Below, piece after piece: positions 27,676-39,027 of a stretch of DNA of 64,000 nucleotides. The stretch is from contig NZ_CP061738.1 in the NCBI RefSeq assembly GCF_014771645.1, positions 850,413 to 914,412 on the forward strand, read 5' to 3'. The DNA comes from Candidatus Wolbachia massiliensis. GTDB taxonomy: Bacteria > Pseudomonadota > Alphaproteobacteria > Rickettsiales > Anaplasmataceae. The position numbers were made by a program, and so were the translations under genes. A model generated the notes under the pieces. It saw only the letters and a program-made list of their open reading frames with translations. It did not search any database and was not told the origin of the DNA. Numbering within the stretch: the stretch's first letter is position 1; every line of letters begins with the position of its first letter.

Positions 27676-27879
27676 ATGGGTATAGTTGATATTAGATCGA
27701 AATCCTCACAAGAATTGCATGAAATTCTTGTAAATTTAAGAAAAGAGTTTGTTAATTTGGTTTTTCAAAAAAAATTGGGGCAATTGAGTAATATTTCGCG
27801 TTTTAACTTAATAAGAAAGAGTATAGCTCGTATTTTAACTGTATTAAATGAAAGAAGAATAGAGGAAAAGAATGCCTAG
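27676..27879 (+). CDS. rpmC: 50S ribosomal protein L29
   Basis: ATG 27676 with GTGGAG upstream is preferred to the TTG at 27661, which overlaps the rplP stop. The 67-residue product MGIVDIRSKSSQELHEILVN is a two-helix L29. It overlaps rpsQ by 8 bp. Confidence 0.93.
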   Translation: MGIVDIRSKSSQELHEILVNLRKEFVNLVFQKKLGQLSNISRFNLIRKSIARILTVLNERRIEEKNA

Positions 27880-28105
27880 AAAGGTTTTTTGTGGTGTTGT
27901 AACTAAGGCCGAGTGTGACAAGACTGTGAAGGTTTCAGTGTTACAAGTATATAAGGATAAGCTGTATAAAAAAGTTATAAAAAGGTACAAGAAGTATACA
28001 GTACATGATGAAAGTAATAGTTACAAAAAGGGAGATAAGGTTTTTATACAAGAACACAAGCCTATTTCTGCTACTAAAAAATGGATTGTCGTTCAAGTTG
28101 AATAA
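27872..28105 (+). CDS. rpsQ: 30S ribosomal protein S17
   Basis: 77 residues: MPRKVFCGVVTKAECDKTVKV and KYTVHDESNSYKKGDKVFI match the S17 OB fold. It begins within the end of rpmC. Confidence 0.95.
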   Translation: MPRKVFCGVVTKAECDKTVKVSVLQVYKDKLYKKVIKRYKKYTVHDESNSYKKGDKVFIQEHKPISATKKWIVVQVE

Positions 28106-28114
28106 GGTATTAAC

Positions 28115-28474
28115 ATGATTCAAAAAAATACATTATTGGAAGTAACTGATAATTCTGGTGCACGTGAAGTGCTTTGTATTGGCTTGTTAGGTGGTAGGAA
28201 ATCTGCATCTATAGGTGATACGATTATTGTATCTACTAAGTCCATTAATCCGAAAGGGAAGGTTGAAAAGGGGAAGGTATATAGAGCAGTTGTTGTTAGA
28301 GTGAAAAACCGTATTAGAAAGTCTGATAACTCTGTAATTAGTTTTTCTAGCAATGCTGTGGTCTTAGTTAATAATCAAGGTGAACCGCTTGGCACTCGAG
28401 TATTTGGTCCGGTAAAAAAGTTGCCATCTGGTTCTTTTATGAAGATAATGTCATTAGCTGTTGAGGTTTTATAA
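28115..28474 (+). CDS. rplN: 50S ribosomal protein L14
   Basis: 119 residues: [19 protein letters not shown] at the start and [11 protein letters not shown] near the end. L14 lies at the subunit interface. The stop and the rplX start overlap (TAATG). Confidence 0.96.
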   Translation: MIQKNTLLEVTDNSGAREVLCIGLLGGRKSASIGDTIIVSTKSINPKGKVEKGKVYRAVVVRVKNRIRKSDNSVISFSSNAVVLVNNQGEPLGTRVFGPVKKLPSGSFMKIMSLAVEVL

Positions 28475-28791
28475 TGAGTGCAAAAATAAGAAGCGGTGAT
28501 GACGTTATAGTTTTAACTGGTAGAGATAGAGGAAAAATTGGTAAAGTAATCAAAATTGTAACGTATGATACTAAAAAAAAGGCTGTTGTTTCTGGGGTGA
28601 ATGTGTATAAGAAACACACTAAGCCGAAAGCTGGTAGTGATGGTGGTATGTTGAATAAAGAATTAGCTATTGATGTATCTAACATTGCAATATTAGACCT
28701 TAAGTATAAAGCTCCAACTAGAGTGGGGTTTAAGGTTATAGATGGTAGAAAAGTGCGTTTTGCAAAAATTTCTGGGGAAATAATAGACTAG
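28474..28791 (+). CDS. rplX: 50S ribosomal protein L24
   Basis: 105 residues with the KOW motif [15 protein letters not shown]. It initiates 50S assembly. Coupled to rplN by TAATG. Confidence 0.95.
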   Translation: MSAKIRSGDDVIVLTGRDRGKIGKVIKIVTYDTKKKAVVSGVNVYKKHTKPKAGSDGGMLNKELAIDVSNIAILDLKYKAPTRVGFKVIDGRKVRFAKISGEIID

Positions 28792-28797
28792 GTTGAT

Positions 28798-29331
28798 ATG
28801 TTTAAAGAATTGTATAGAGATAGCATAGTGAAATCCTTAAAGGATAAGTTTAACTATGGCAACATAATGCAGGTGCCCAAGCTTGTTAAGGTATGTATTA
28901 ATATGGGTGTTGGAGATGCTGCTGCGGACAGTAAAGCAATAAGTGAACCGCTTGATGATTTGCATTTGATTGCAGGGCAGAAACCTGTGTCAACGTTTGC
29001 AAAAAAATCTATTTCTGGTTTTAAGATCAGAAAAGGTGCTACAATAGGTTGTAAAGTAACTTTGCGCAGGGATAAAATGTATGAATTTTTAGAGAGATTG
29101 GTATATATTGCTTTACCAAGGGAAAAAGATTTTAGAGGATTTAGTGTGAAGCAATTTGATGGTAATGGTAATTTTTCCTTTGGTATAAAGGAACACATTT
29201 CGTTTTTAGAAATAGATTACGATAAAATAAGTAAAATTAGAGGTATGGATATCAATATTATAACAAGTGCAACTAGTGATAAAGAGGCAAAAGAATTATT
29301 ACTAGCTTTTAGATTTCCCTTTTTTGATTAA
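28798..29331 (+). CDS. rplE: 50S ribosomal protein L5
   Basis: 177 residues with [35 protein letters not shown] and the C-terminal [14 protein letters not shown]5 carries 5S rRNA. Confidence 0.96.
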   Translation: MFKELYRDSIVKSLKDKFNYGNIMQVPKLVKVCINMGVGDAAADSKAISEPLDDLHLIAGQKPVSTFAKKSISGFKIRKGATIGCKVTLRRDKMYEFLERLVYIALPREKDFRGFSVKQFDGNGNFSFGIKEHISFLEIDYDKISKIRGMDINIITSATSDKEAKELLLAFRFPFFD

Positions 29332-29348
29332 TTTAAGAGAAGAAGTAT

Positions 29349-29657
29349 ATGGCAAAAAAATCTATGGTACAAAGAAATCTTCGTAGGATAAAATTGTGTG
29401 GTCAATATAGAGAGAAAAGAGAAAAATTGAAATCTATAATAAATAATAAGGATATATCTATTGGTGAAAGATTTGCGGCTCAAAATAAGTTAATTAAAGA
29501 GCTGCCTAGAGATTCTTCTAAAACCAGGATTAGAAATAGATGTGTTTTAACTGGAAGACCAAGAGGAGTGTATAGAAAATTTGGTTTATGTAGAATTGTT
29601 TTGCGTGATTTATGTTCTTTTGGGAAAATTCCAGGGGTTACGAAGTCTAGTTGGTAA
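29349..29657 (+). CDS. rpsN: 30S ribosomal protein S14
   Basis: 102 residues, the long zinc-free form: no CXXC pairs. [20 protein letters not shown] is the diagnostic C-terminal block. Confidence 0.96.
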   Translation: MAKKSMVQRNLRRIKLCGQYREKREKLKSIINNKDISIGERFAAQNKLIKELPRDSSKTRIRNRCVLTGRPRGVYRKFGLCRIVLRDLCSFGKIPGVTKSSW

Positions 29658-29678
29658 ATATAATATAAGGGGTATATA

Positions 29679-30074
29679 GTGGCGTTATCTGATAGTATTG
29701 GTGATTTTTTGACAAGAATACGTAATGCTCAATTGGCAATGCAGAGAACAACAAAAGTTTTGTTCTCTAAAGTGAATTCTTCTATACTAGAGATCTTAAG
29801 GGATGAAGGATATATTCTTGATTATCAAAAGGAAGTTGTAGATAATATACCGTCTTTCATTGTAACGTTGAAGTATCATGAAAAATCACCTGTAATTAGT
29901 GATATAGTTAGAGTGTCAAAACCGGGGTGTCGTTGTTATTCTAAATATAAGAACATTACTAAAGCATATAATGGACTTGGCATTTTTATTATATCTACCT
30001 CTAAAGGGGTGATGACTGATTATAATGCACATAAGTTGAAAGTTGGTGGAGAAGTTTTATGTCGTGTATTTTAA
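29679..30074 (+). CDS. rpsH: 30S ribosomal protein S8
   Basis: GTG start. 131 residues with [20 protein letters not shown] and the C-terminal [15 protein letters not shown]. In other bacteria S8 represses the spc operon by binding its mRNA; whether that occurs here is unknown. Confidence 0.95.
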   Translation: MALSDSIGDFLTRIRNAQLAMQRTTKVLFSKVNSSILEILRDEGYILDYQKEVVDNIPSFIVTLKYHEKSPVISDIVRVSKPGCRCYSKYKNITKAYNGLGIFIISTSKGVMTDYNAHKLKVGGEVLCRVF

Positions 30075-30090
30075 ATAATAGGGAAAATTT

Positions 30091-30636
30091 ATGTCTCGTA
30101 TAGGTGCTGCGCCTATCAATATTCCTGCTGGTGTTTCAGTTGAATATAATGATGGTAAGGTGTTAATAAAAAATGCTAGGACAGAGAGGGAGCTGAGGTT
30201 ATGCAGTGATGTTGTGTGTCAGGTTATTGATAGTCAGTTGTTGCTTTCAGTTGATCAAGACAAAGATAATTATGATGAAATAAAACCAATGTGGGGCACT
30301 TATAGAAGTAATATTAATAATATTATTAGTGGTATGATCAATGGTTTTTCTGTTGATCTTGAGATTAACGGTGTTGGGTATAAAGCGGAGTGTGACGGTA
30401 AATATTTGACTTTATATCTTGGTTATAGCCATAATATTAAGTATAGAGTACCTCAAGATGTTGAGGTTAAGTGTATAAAACCAACTCATTTGATAATTAG
30501 TGGTGCAGACAAACAAAAAGTCTATGTGATAGCATCTGATATATGTAAAATTAGAAAATATGACCTGTATAAAGGTAAAGGTATTGTAATAAAAGGCAAA
30601 TTTATGTTGCGTAAAGTTGTAAGTAAAAAGAAGTAA
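30091..30636 (+). CDS. rplF: 50S ribosomal protein L6
   Basis: 181 residues: MSRIGAAPINIPAGVSVEYN, NGVGYKAECDGKYLTLYLGY and the end of the second domain YDLYKGKGIVIKGKFMLRKV. Binds the sarcin-ricin region. Confidence 0.95.
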   Translation: MSRIGAAPINIPAGVSVEYNDGKVLIKNARTERELRLCSDVVCQVIDSQLLLSVDQDKDNYDEIKPMWGTYRSNINNIISGMINGFSVDLEINGVGYKAECDGKYLTLYLGYSHNIKYRVPQDVEVKCIKPTHLIISGADKQKVYVIASDICKIRKYDLYKGKGIVIKGKFMLRKVVSKKK

Positions 30637-30641
30637 TTAAG

Positions 30642-31013
30642 ATGATAAGATTATATAATTTTTCAAGTAATTCTGAAAAAAGGAAGTTGCGTAATAGAAA
30701 GAAGCTCAATAGTAGTGTTAAGCGTTTACGTGTATCCATATTTAAATCTAATAGACATTTTTATGTTCAGTTAATCAATGATGAAAAAGGAGTAACTCTC
30801 ACTTCTGCTTCCACTTTGGATGCTAAAATTAGAGATATATGTAAAGGGAGGGTCAGTGCTGAAGCTATAAAACAAGTTTCTTCTTTAATGGTTGAACGTC
30901 TGTCCGGCATGAAATTAGAGCAAGAGTTGGTGTTTGACCGTGGAGCATATAAATATACAGGGTTAGTTTCTCAATTTGCTGAAGCTTTAAGAAGCTCTGG
31001 ATTTAAATTTTAG
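30642..31013 (+). CDS. rplR: 50S ribosomal protein L18
   Basis: 123 residues with [20 protein letters not shown] and [20 protein letters not shown]. Binds 5S rRNA with L5. Confidence 0.95.
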   Translation: MIRLYNFSSNSEKRKLRNRKKLNSSVKRLRVSIFKSNRHFYVQLINDEKGVTLTSASTLDAKIRDICKGRVSAEAIKQVSSLMVERLSGMKLEQELVFDRGAYKYTGLVSQFAEALRSSGFKF

Positions 31014-31026
31014 AAGGTTTTTGGAT

Positions 31027-31542
31027 ATGGCTGTAAAAAATTTACAAAATAATAATAATGATTTGTCAGAGCTTTTGGTTTCAGTACGAAGGGTGACAAC
31101 GGTTACTAAAGGTGGTAGAAGGTTTTCGTTTTCAATTTTGGTTGTTGTTGGAGATGAGAAGGGCAGGGTAGGGTGCGGAATGGGTAAGCACGCAGAGGTT
31201 GCTGAAGCAAGAATGAAAGCTGTAAATGCTGCAAAAAAATCGATGATTAGAGTGTACTTACGTGAAGGTAGAACTTTGCATCATGATATTAAAGCTAAGT
31301 TTTGCTCTGGTGAAATAGTTTTAAGAGCAGCTAGAGCTGGAACAGGTATTATTGCTGGTGGAGCAGTTAGGTCAGTTTTTGAAGTGTTGGGCATAAAAGA
31401 TGTGGTAGCTAAGTCTACTAGATCAAATAATCCTCATAATGTTATATGTGCAGTGTTTAAGGCTTTTGATAATATGGTATCTCCTCGTCAAGTGGCAAGC
31501 AAAAGAGGCAAAAAAATTAGCGAGATAGTTGGAAATAGGTAG
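31027..31542 (+). CDS. rpsE: 30S ribosomal protein S5
   Basis: ATG 31027 preferred (AGAAGG upstream) over TTG 31021. 171 residues with [20 protein letters not shown] and [20 protein letters not shown]. rplO follows directly: rpmD (L30), usual here in many bacteria, is absent. Confidence 0.95.
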   Translation: MAVKNLQNNNNDLSELLVSVRRVTTVTKGGRRFSFSILVVVGDEKGRVGCGMGKHAEVAEARMKAVNAAKKSMIRVYLREGRTLHHDIKAKFCSGEIVLRAARAGTGIIAGGAVRSVFEVLGIKDVVAKSTRSNNPHNVICAVFKAFDNMVSPRQVASKRGKKISEIVGNR

Positions 31543-31548
31543 TAAAGT

Positions 31549-32019
31549 ATGAATAGTGCTATAAAGTTGAACTCTATATTTACTAAATTGTCGAAGAAAA
31601 AAAAATCTAAATTGCTAGGAAGAGGTATTGGTTGTGGTAAAGGCAAAACATCCGGCAGAGGGCATAAGGGGCAAAAAGCTAGAAGTGGTGTTTCTATAAA
31701 TGGATTTGAAGGTGGACAACAGTCTATATATACTCGTTTACCTAAAAGAGGTTTTAACCCTATACGTAGAAATGTATGCTCTATAATTAATATTGGTGAT
31801 GTACAGTGCTTAATACAAGCTAAAAAAATAGTAAAAGGCTCTGTTGTAGATAAGGAGATGCTGCATAAATTAGGCTTTATAAAGTCTACTAAGGATAAAG
31901 TCAAGCTTCTTAATAAAGGTAAGCTGAGCGAGAAATGCGTATTTCATGTTGACTTTGTGTCAGAAGCTGCGAAAAAATCTGTAGTTTCGGTTGGTGGTAG
32001 TGTGGAAGTACTATCATAA
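31549..32019 (+). CDS. rplO: 50S ribosomal protein L15
   Basis: 156 residues with GRGIGCGKGKTSGRGHKGQ and GFEGGQQSIYTRLPKRGF, the glycine-rich L15 N-terminal region. Confidence 0.95.
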   Translation: MNSAIKLNSIFTKLSKKKKSKLLGRGIGCGKGKTSGRGHKGQKARSGVSINGFEGGQQSIYTRLPKRGFNPIRRNVCSIINIGDVQCLIQAKKIVKGSVVDKEMLHKLGFIKSTKDKVKLLNKGKLSEKCVFHVDFVSEAAKKSVVSVGGSVEVLS

Positions 32020-32022
32020 ATA

Positions 32023-33351
32023 ATGAGCAGCAAGTCCGCATTCAATAGGTTGGATCCTACATTATTATATAAAGGTGATTTATTGAAGCGTATATTTTTT
32101 ACGCTAATAGCTTTAATTTGTTATCGGTTAGGTACTTATGTACCTATTCCTGGAATTAATCTTGATATAATTAATGATATATTTCCTAAGGAAGGATCTG
32201 GTGTTTTTGGAGTATTTAATTTATTTTCTGGCGGTGCATTGGCTAGGATGACAATTTTAGCGTTAAATGTTATGCCGTATATAGTTGCATCCATAGTTAT
32301 GCAGTTGTTATCTTCTGCTGTTAAAGGAATTAATGAAGTTAAAAATGATGGAGAATTAGGACGTCGAAAGATGAATTCTTACATACGTTATATGACCATA
32401 GTGTTTTGTGTATTTCAATCAATTACTATTCTAATTGGACTGGAAAGAATGAACAGGGAAGGGGCATTAGTAGTAATAGAACCTGGTGTTATGTTTCGTA
32501 CAGTAGGCGTCTTTAGCCTCTTAGGTGGAACGATGTTTCTAATATGGCTTGGTGAACAAATCAGTGCTAGCGGTGTAGGTAATGGTATCTCATTAATCAT
32601 CTTTACGGGTATAATATCAGAACTGCATAGTGCTTTTTCATCCCTGTTAACGTTAAATAAAAGCGGTAGCATATCATTATTTATCATCCTTTTTGTTTTG
32701 GCGGTATTTTTTTTACTGTTGCTTTTGGTTATTTTTATAGAGTCTTCTTATAGAAAAGTCACTGTTCAATATCCTAAAAAGCAGTTTAGAAAATTATATA
32801 ATGATGATTTTACTTATATCCCATTAAAGATTAATTTGTCTGGTGTAATACCGACTATTTTTGCAAATGCGATTTTATTAACACCTGTTTCAATTGCAAA
32901 CTTCTATAAGGGGCACGTTTTTTCTGATTTTATTATAAACTACTTTATATCAAATAAAGTAGTTTATATTATAGCTTACTTGGTGCTTATAGTATTTTTT
33001 AATTTTTTCTATACTAATTTTATATTTAATCCAGAGGAAAACGCTGATTTTCTTAAAAAAAATGGTGGGTTCATACCTGGTAGAAGGCCTGGAAAACATA
33101 CTTCTGATTATCTGCAGGATATAGTTTTTAAATTAACGTTTATTGGTTCTGCATATTTGGTGGTTATATGTACTGTGCCTGAAGTTATGAGGTATTATTA
33201 TGATATACCGTTTATTTTTGGTGGGACGAGCTTATTGATTATAGTTAACGTTATTACTGACACTATTATGCAAATACAATCCTATATCTTTTCAAATAAG
33301 TATGATGGCTGGATAAAAAAATATGGGTCTAAGACAAGGAAGTTAAGATGA
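32023..33351 (+). CDS. secY: Preprotein translocase subunit SecY
   Basis: 442 residues with ten transmembrane segments expected. TYVPIPGIN in the first periplasmic part, [21 protein letters not shown] in the plug/TM2 region, and [22 protein letters not shown] in the late cytoplasmic loop are SecY hallmarks. It is the channel of the general secretion system. Its end overlaps adk by ATGA. Confidence 0.96.
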   Translation: MSSKSAFNRLDPTLLYKGDLLKRIFFTLIALICYRLGTYVPIPGINLDIINDIFPKEGSGVFGVFNLFSGGALARMTILALNVMPYIVASIVMQLLSSAVKGINEVKNDGELGRRKMNSYIRYMTIVFCVFQSITILIGLERMNREGALVVIEPGVMFRTVGVFSLLGGTMFLIWLGEQISASGVGNGISLIIFTGIISELHSAFSSLLTLNKSGSISLFIILFVLAVFFLLLLLVIFIESSYRKVTVQYPKKQFRKLYNDDFTYIPLKINLSGVIPTIFANAILLTPVSIANFYKGHVFSDFIINYFISNKVVYIIAYLVLIVFFNFFYTNFIFNPEENADFLKKNGGFIPGRRPGKHTSDYLQDIVFKLTFIGSAYLVVICTVPEVMRYYYDIPFIFGGTSLLIIVNVITDTIMQIQSYIFSNKYDGWIKKYGSKTRKLR

Positions 33352-33995
33352 TTATTACAATTTTTGGTCCTCCTGGTTCCGGTAAAGGTACTCAATCAAG
33401 CTTGTTAATAGCAAAGTATAACTTGATGTTAATTTCAGTAGGGGACTTATTGAGGAACATTATATCTGGTAATAGCGAATTAGGTAGAAAAATAAAAGAT
33501 ACCGTAAAATCTGGTAATTTGATACAAGATGAAGTGATATGTGAGTTGTTACGTGATCAGCTTGTATTGATGAATGATAGCTTTTTGTTGGATGGTTTTC
33601 CAAGAAATCTAAATCAAGCTCGTTTTTTAACTCAAGTTTTGCTGGAGAGGTATAATAGAGATGTGGATATTGTCATTGAGTTACAGCTTGACGATAAGGT
33701 TGCAATTGATAGATTAAAGGATCGTCTTGTGTGTTTGGATTGTAAGAGTATATACAGCATATCTTCTTTTAAGGATAATGATCTTGTTTGTATGAAGTGT
33801 AAAAGTACAAAGCTGGAAAGAAGAATTGATGATTCTGACTTATCTGCAATTAATAGGAGGATAAGCGAGTATTACATCCAAATAAAGAGTTTACGTGAAT
33901 ATTATAAGGATAAGCTATTAACGGTTAACGCTAATCTTAATGTTGGTCAGGTGAAACAAGAGATTGAAAACAAAATTTCTTGTAATTTAGTTTGA
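33348..33995 (+). CDS. adk: Adenylate kinase
   Basis: 215 residues: P-loop [25 protein letters not shown], and a LID with two Cys pairs (CLDCKS and CMKCKS) that suggest a zinc-binding lid. Converts ATP + AMP to 2 ADP. The secY-adk order is common in bacteria. Confidence 0.96.
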   Translation: MIITIFGPPGSGKGTQSSLLIAKYNLMLISVGDLLRNIISGNSELGRKIKDTVKSGNLIQDEVICELLRDQLVLMNDSFLLDGFPRNLNQARFLTQVLLERYNRDVDIVIELQLDDKVAIDRLKDRLVCLDCKSIYSISSFKDNDLVCMKCKSTKLERRIDDSDLSAINRRISEYYIQIKSLREYYKDKLLTVNANLNVGQVKQEIENKISCNLV

Positions 33996-34054
33996 CTCTG
34001 AGTTATTTTATGGTATAAATTAAGAGTTATTATTAATAAAGTATCGGGGTACCA

Positions 34055-34423
34055 GTGGCACGTATTGCAGGTGTAAATGTTCCAGTCAAGAAATGTGTTC
34101 CTTTTGCATTAACTTATATATATGGTATAGGTATTGCTACTGCAAATGCAATTTGTCATGCTTGTGGAATTGATAAGAGCAAACGTGTTTCAGAATTACG
34201 AGATATAGATATAGAAAAGATCAGCAGTTTCATTAGGCAAAATTATTCTATAGAGGGTGAGCGTAGGAAAGAAGTCGCTATGAATATAAAGTCTTTAGTG
34301 GAAATGGGGTGCTATAGAGGAGTAAGACACAGGAAAGGTTTACCTGTAAGGGGACAGAGGACTCATACTAATGCTAAAACGCGTAAAGGTAGATCTCGTT
34401 TACCTATTGCTGGGAAAAAATAA
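34055..34423 (+). CDS. rpsM: 30S ribosomal protein S13
   Basis: GTG start; 122 residues with [25 protein letters not shown], and the basic tail [18 protein letters not shown]. rpmJ (L36) is not seen between adk and rpsM. Confidence 0.95.
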   Translation: MARIAGVNVPVKKCVPFALTYIYGIGIATANAICHACGIDKSKRVSELRDIDIEKISSFIRQNYSIEGERRKEVAMNIKSLVEMGCYRGVRHRKGLPVRGQRTHTNAKTRKGRSRLPIAGKK

Positions 34424-34444
34424 AATTTATTATTGTGAGTTTTA

Positions 34445-34831
34445 ATGAAAAAGGTCAGAACAGTTAGTAAAAGTGCAAGAAAGTTTGTTACTGGGGTTGT
34501 ACATATTCGTGCAACTTTTAATAACACTTTCATAAATGTAACTGATGTTCAGGGTAACACTTTATACCAAACTTCTGTAGGTGCGCATGGTTTCTCAGGT
34601 TCAAGGAAATCTACACCTTATGCTGCAGGTAAAGCTTCGGAGTCTGCTGCAAAAATTGCAGTAGAGAAATTTGGTATGAAAGTTGTTTCTGTGATAATTC
34701 ATGGTCCTGGTTTTGGTGCCGAATCTGCAGTTAAAGCACTTCAAGGCTGTGGGTTAACAGTAACTTCAATTGCAGATAAAACTGCAATTCCTCATAATGG
34801 GTGTAGGCTAAGAAAAAAAAGAAGAGTATAG
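34445..34831 (+). CDS. rpsK: 30S ribosomal protein S11
   Basis: 128 residues with [20 protein letters not shown] and [17 protein letters not shown], the S11 ends. Forms the 30S platform. Confidence 0.96.
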   Translation: MKKVRTVSKSARKFVTGVVHIRATFNNTFINVTDVQGNTLYQTSVGAHGFSGSRKSTPYAAGKASESAAKIAVEKFGMKVVSVIIHGPGFGAESAVKALQGCGLTVTSIADKTAIPHNGCRLRKKRRV

Positions 34832-34852
34832 GATATTTGGAAAGGTTATTTT

Positions 34853-35920
34853 ATGTATTATAATGGCGGTGTTTCTGTTTTTGGTAGTGTGGATGAATTG
34901 ACTAAACCTCATTCAATCAAGGTAATGCCAGGTGATTCAAGTGAAAAAGGTGATATAGTATTAGAACCGTTGGAAAGTGGCTTTGCTTTAACCTTAGGTA
35001 ATGCATTAAGGCGTGTAATGCTATCTTCTCTTATAGGTAGTGCTGTTTATGGGATCAAGATTGAAGGTGTAACTCATGAATTTACTTCAATTCAAGGAGT
35101 AAGGGAAGACGTAACTGATATAGTGTTGAATATGGGTATGTTGAAGTGTAAATTGAATGGCACTTCTAATAAATGCTTAAATTTAAGTGCTAAAGGACCT
35201 TGTAAGGTATTAGCTGGAATGATAGAGACTGATGATCAGTGCTCTATTGTCAATAAAGAGTTACTGATATGTACGCTGGGGCAGAATGTAGAGCTCAACA
35301 TGACTATGTATGTGGGTAGTGGAAAAGGTTACCTTCCTGTAACTAAATATAAAGAGAATGAATTTTTAAAGCTTATGAATGAGCAAGATCTCATTGGTTT
35401 TATTCCGGTTAATGCTTTGTATAGTCCTGTAAACAGAGTTTCATATAGAGTGGAGAATAGCCGTGTTGGTCAGGTGACTGATAAGGATAAGTTGATATTA
35501 TCAGTTGAGACTGACGGTACGATTTCTCCGAGTCAAGCTGTTGACTCTGCTGCAAGGATATTACAGGAGCAACTTCAGCCTTTTGTCAGTTCTGATGTAA
35601 GTTACAAGAAATCACAGGTTTCTTCGCCTAGTAGTTGTAAAGATTTGGGTTACGATCCTATCTTATTACGCAAAGTAGATGAAATGGAGTTGTCTGTTAG
35701 GTCACACAATTGCTTGAAGAATGAATGCATTACTTATATAGGTGAACTTGTACAAAGAACGGAGAGTGAAATGTTAAGAACTGCTAATTTTGGCAGAAAG
35801 TCTTTAAATGAGATTAAAACAGTTTTAAATAATTTTGGCTTGTCTTTGGGCATGGATATTTCGAATTGGCCACCTAAAGATATAGATGAATTGGCTAGAC
35901 AACATGCTGATGAAGATTAG
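34853..35920 (+). CDS. rpoA: DNA-directed RNA polymerase subunit alpha
   Basis: 355 residues. N-terminal domain with [20 protein letters not shown] and [14 protein letters not shown]-terminal domain with [18 protein letters not shown]. An ATG a few codons downstream would also fit, but the whole frame is conserved in style. Confidence 0.96.
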   Translation: MYYNGGVSVFGSVDELTKPHSIKVMPGDSSEKGDIVLEPLESGFALTLGNALRRVMLSSLIGSAVYGIKIEGVTHEFTSIQGVREDVTDIVLNMGMLKCKLNGTSNKCLNLSAKGPCKVLAGMIETDDQCSIVNKELLICTLGQNVELNMTMYVGSGKGYLPVTKYKENEFLKLMNEQDLIGFIPVNALYSPVNRVSYRVENSRVGQVTDKDKLILSVETDGTISPSQAVDSAARILQEQLQPFVSSDVSYKKSQVSSPSSCKDLGYDPILLRKVDEMELSVRSHNCLKNECITYIGELVQRTESEMLRTANFGRKSLNEIKTVLNNFGLSLGMDISNWPPKDIDELARQHADED

Positions 35921-35927
35921 GTGACAT

Positions 35928-36356
35928 ATGAAACATAGAATAAAAAAGCGTAAGCTATCTCGTCGCACTGAGCATAGGTTATCGATGTTAAAAAATCTGT
36001 CTATCTCATTAATTAACCATGAACAGATTGAAACTACTTTACCAAAAGCTAAGGAGCTTCGCCCATATGTGGAAAAGTTTATTACAATTGCTAAGAATAG
36101 CAATACTCTACATGGTAGAAAACTTTTACTTTCACGTCTACATAGTAATAAGTTAGTAGTTGATAAGTTGCTAAGCGTTTTAGCTAGTCGTTATCAAGAT
36201 CGTAAAGGTGGGTATTCTAGAATAATGAAATGTGGTATTCGAAAGGGTGATTGTGCTTCAATGGCAGTGATAGAACTGGTTGATAGGGATATTACAGCAA
36301 AAGGTGGGATTTATAGCAAAAATAAAGAAAGAAACAAAGTAGCTACAAAAAATTAG
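35928..36356 (+). CDS. rplQ: 50S ribosomal protein L17
   Basis: 142 residues with MKHRIKKRKLSRRTEHRLSM and RPYVEKFITIAKN. Last gene of the alpha operon. Confidence 0.95.
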   Translation: MKHRIKKRKLSRRTEHRLSMLKNLSISLINHEQIETTLPKAKELRPYVEKFITIAKNSNTLHGRKLLLSRLHSNKLVVDKLLSVLASRYQDRKGGYSRIMKCGIRKGDCASMAVIELVDRDITAKGGIYSKNKERNKVATKN

Positions 36357-36379
36357 TTATTATCATAATTTTTTCTCTT

Positions 36380-36730
36380 ATGGTAAATAAGCTACACTAT
36401 TTTATAGGTTATTTTGGTGAGTTATTAGTTTTAGCATATTTAAAGCTGAAATGGTATAATATTATAAAACACCGTTATCGTTGTAAGTTCGGTGAAATTG
36501 ACTTGATTGTATCTAAAAAGAAGGAGCTGATTTTTATAGAAGTTAAAACAAGTCTATTTGGAGAAGAGATACCAATATCTTATCTTCAATGTAGGTCTAT
36601 TACCAATTCCTCTAAATATTTTCTCAGTAAGAACCTTGGTTTATTAGGTTATTCGGTAAGGTATGATTTATGTTTTCTTTCCCTAAAAAGAGGACCTGTC
36701 TATATAAAAAATGCTTGGATTGAAGAGTGA
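36380..36730 (+). CDS. yraN: YraN-family (UPF0102) predicted endonuclease-like protein
   Basis: 116 residues. The pattern G..GE (residues 10-14), KFGEIDLIV (about 38) and LIFIEVKT (about 50) is the restriction-endonuclease-like core of UPF0102. The molecular function of the family is unsettled. The stop overlaps the next GTG. Confidence 0.85.
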   Translation: MVNKLHYFIGYFGELLVLAYLKLKWYNIIKHRYRCKFGEIDLIVSKKKELIFIEVKTSLFGEEIPISYLQCRSITNSSKYFLSKNLGLLGYSVRYDLCFLSLKRGPVYIKNAWIEE

Positions 36731-36909
36731 AAGATTTACAGCTAAAATTATTTAGATTTATCAGAATAAATTTATGGTTTGATTTATCAATTATAAGTTG
36801 TGTCTTAAGTTGTCGTTTTAGCACATCGCGCTGGAATCCAGGTCATTTAAACTGGATCCTATGGTTAAGCCATGGAATGATACAAATGGTTTGTGTTAGC
36901 TATACGTAG
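36727..36909 (+). CDS. Short hypothetical protein, coupled to yraN
   Basis: A 60-codon frame starts with a GTG overlapping the yraN stop (GTGA). It has one hydrophobic stretch (LWFDLSIISCVLSCRF) and several Trp. I do not recognise it; the overlap favours a real gene but the frame is short. Confidence 0.35.
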   Translation: MKDLQLKLFRFIRINLWFDLSIISCVLSCRFSTSRWNPGHLNWILWLSHGMIQMVCVSYT

Positions 36910-36919
36910 GTAATTTAAT

Positions 36920-37480
36920 ATGAAAAGGACCCAATACAATAATTTAATTTCGTCTTACGCTAGAGTGTTGTTTTATGTTTCAGAAAATAAGCTAGGTACT
37001 GTAAGAAAAGAAGTAGAGTTTTTGTTGGCTTTTTTTAAAGATCAGCGAGATGTTTATATGTATCTATCTCATCCTATGATTTCTCTTGCATGTAAAAAAG
37101 GAGCAATACTTTCTATAAAGAAGAACTTAAGTGAGAACTTAGTGAAATTTATTATGGTTATGTTTGCAAACAGGCGTTCTGGTTTATTAATCCTTGTATT
37201 AGAAAAGTTCTTGAATCTTGTGAGAGAAAATGAAAATGAATGGGAAATCATTATAAAGTCAGCGGAAACTTTAAAGGAATCCGATATAAAAATAATTACT
37301 GAATCTTTGAGCTTTCTTGGTAAAATAATAAAAGTGAACAATGTGATTGACCCTTCTATACTAGGTGGTTTTGTAGTGAAGTATGGCTTTAATTTGATTG
37401 ATGCTTCGCTGAAAAGTTACTTGGATAGGTTGGTTGATTTGAGTAGAATGGAAATATCAAAAATAAGGGATTGTGTATGA
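36920..37480 (+). CDS. atpH: ATP synthase F1 delta subunit
   Basis: 186 residues with the OSCP/delta pattern [14 protein letters not shown] and the C-terminal [20 protein letters not shown]. It links F1 to the peripheral stalk. Overlaps atpA by ATGA. Confidence 0.9.
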   Translation: MKRTQYNNLISSYARVLFYVSENKLGTVRKEVEFLLAFFKDQRDVYMYLSHPMISLACKKGAILSIKKNLSENLVKFIMVMFANRRSGLLILVLEKFLNLVRENENEWEIIIKSAETLKESDIKIITESLSFLGKIIKVNNVIDPSILGGFVVKYGFNLIDASLKSYLDRLVDLSRMEISKIRDCV

Positions 37481-39018
37481 AAAACAATATAAATGCTTCT
37501 GAAGTGGTAAAGATAATAAAAGAAAAAGTTGAGGCGTTTGATAATCCTATAAAGCGAGAGAATGTAGGTGAAGTAATTTCAGTAACTGATGGTATTGCAT
37601 TGGTTTATGGACTTGAAAAAGCAAAATTCGGTGAAAAGGTATTTTTTGCAAATGGTGTAGAAGGGATAGTTCTTGATTTAGATCACGATACGGCCGGGAT
37701 AGTGGTGCTTGGTAATGATCGCGACGTGAAAGAAGGGGACGTTGTAAAATGCAGTGGTGATGTTGTACAGGTGCCTGTCGGGCATGAATTATTGGGAAGA
37801 GTTGTAAATGCGTTAGGCCATCCTATAGACAATGGTGGAGAAATTGGAGCTAAGAACAAAATGAATATAGAGTCTAAAGCACCAGGCATTATCGATCGTA
37901 AGTCTGTGCATGAACCCCTACAAACGGGAATTAAAATGATAGATTTGTTAATTCCAATAGGTAGAGGGCAACGTGAGTTAATTATTGGTGATAGGCAGAT
38001 CGGGAAGACTACTATTGCGCTTGATACTATTATTAATCAAAAGAAAATTAATGACGAAGTGGATAAAAATCAAAAAGTTTACTGTGTTTATGTTGCTATT
38101 GGACAAAAAATTTCAACAGTAGCAAAAGTGGTAAATAAGCTAAAAGAAAGTGGAGCATTAGAGTATACAACTGTAGTTGTGGCTAGCGCATCTGACTGTG
38201 CACCTATGCAATTTTTGGCACCTTACGCTGGTTGCACTATTGGAGAGTTTTTCCGTGATAATGGAATGCATTGCTTGGTGGTATATGATGATTTATCTAA
38301 GCATGCTGTAGCATATAGGCAGATGTCCTTGCTACTTAGACGTCCTCCTGGACGTGAAGCTTATCCTGGAGATATATTCTATGTACATTCTCGTTTGCTT
38401 GAAAGAGCTGCTAAAATGTCTGATGAAAAAGGGCAGGGGTCTCTCACTGCTTTGCCAATTATTGAAACTCAGGCTGGTGATGTGTCCGCATATGTTCCAA
38501 CCAACGTGATTTCGATTACTGATGGACAGATCTTTCTTGAGTCTGAATTATTTCACAAAGGTTTTCGTCCTGCAGTAAATATAGGTTTATCAGTTTCACG
38601 GGTTGGTTCTGCTGCACAATTAAAATCTGTGAAAAAAGTTGCTGGTTCTATAAAATTAAATCTAGCTCAATATAGGGAATTAGAAGATTTTGCAAAATTT
38701 GGTTCTGACCTTGATGCTAGTGTTCAGTTATCCTTAAACAAGGGAAAATATCTTGTTGAACTATTAAAACAAAGACAGCATTTGCCTATGCCAATAGAAG
38801 AGCAAGTAGTGCTGATGTACATTTTTTCTAATTTATATGACCAATTGAGTAAGATACAAATAAGCGATATCCATAAATTTAAATATGACCTTATTAGTTA
38901 TTTTCATACTACGCATCCTGGAGTTTTAAAAAAGTTGTCAAATAGCATGAGTGATGGTATAAAAGATGATATTTTCAACATTGTGAGTAGTTTTATTACT
39001 CAATTTATTTGCGTTTAG
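37477..39018 (+). CDS. atpA: ATP synthase F1 alpha subunit
   Basis: ATG 37477 overlaps the atpH stop and is preferred to the GTG at 37471. 513 residues with P-loop [14 protein letters not shown] and [20 protein letters not shown]. The gamma gene (atpG) is at 55627-56499, far from here, and beta and epsilon are outside the window. Confidence 0.96.
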   Translation: MKNNINASEVVKIIKEKVEAFDNPIKRENVGEVISVTDGIALVYGLEKAKFGEKVFFANGVEGIVLDLDHDTAGIVVLGNDRDVKEGDVVKCSGDVVQVPVGHELLGRVVNALGHPIDNGGEIGAKNKMNIESKAPGIIDRKSVHEPLQTGIKMIDLLIPIGRGQRELIIGDRQIGKTTIALDTIINQKKINDEVDKNQKVYCVYVAIGQKISTVAKVVNKLKESGALEYTTVVVASASDCAPMQFLAPYAGCTIGEFFRDNGMHCLVVYDDLSKHAVAYRQMSLLLRRPPGREAYPGDIFYVHSRLLERAAKMSDEKGQGSLTALPIIETQAGDVSAYVPTNVISITDGQIFLESELFHKGFRPAVNIGLSVSRVGSAAQLKSVKKVAGSIKLNLAQYRELEDFAKFGSDLDASVQLSLNKGKYLVELLKQRQHLPMPIEEQVVLMYIFSNLYDQLSKIQISDIHKFKYDLISYFHTTHPGVLKKLSNSMSDGIKDDIFNIVSSFITQFICV

Positions 39019-39027
39019 GTGGTGGTT

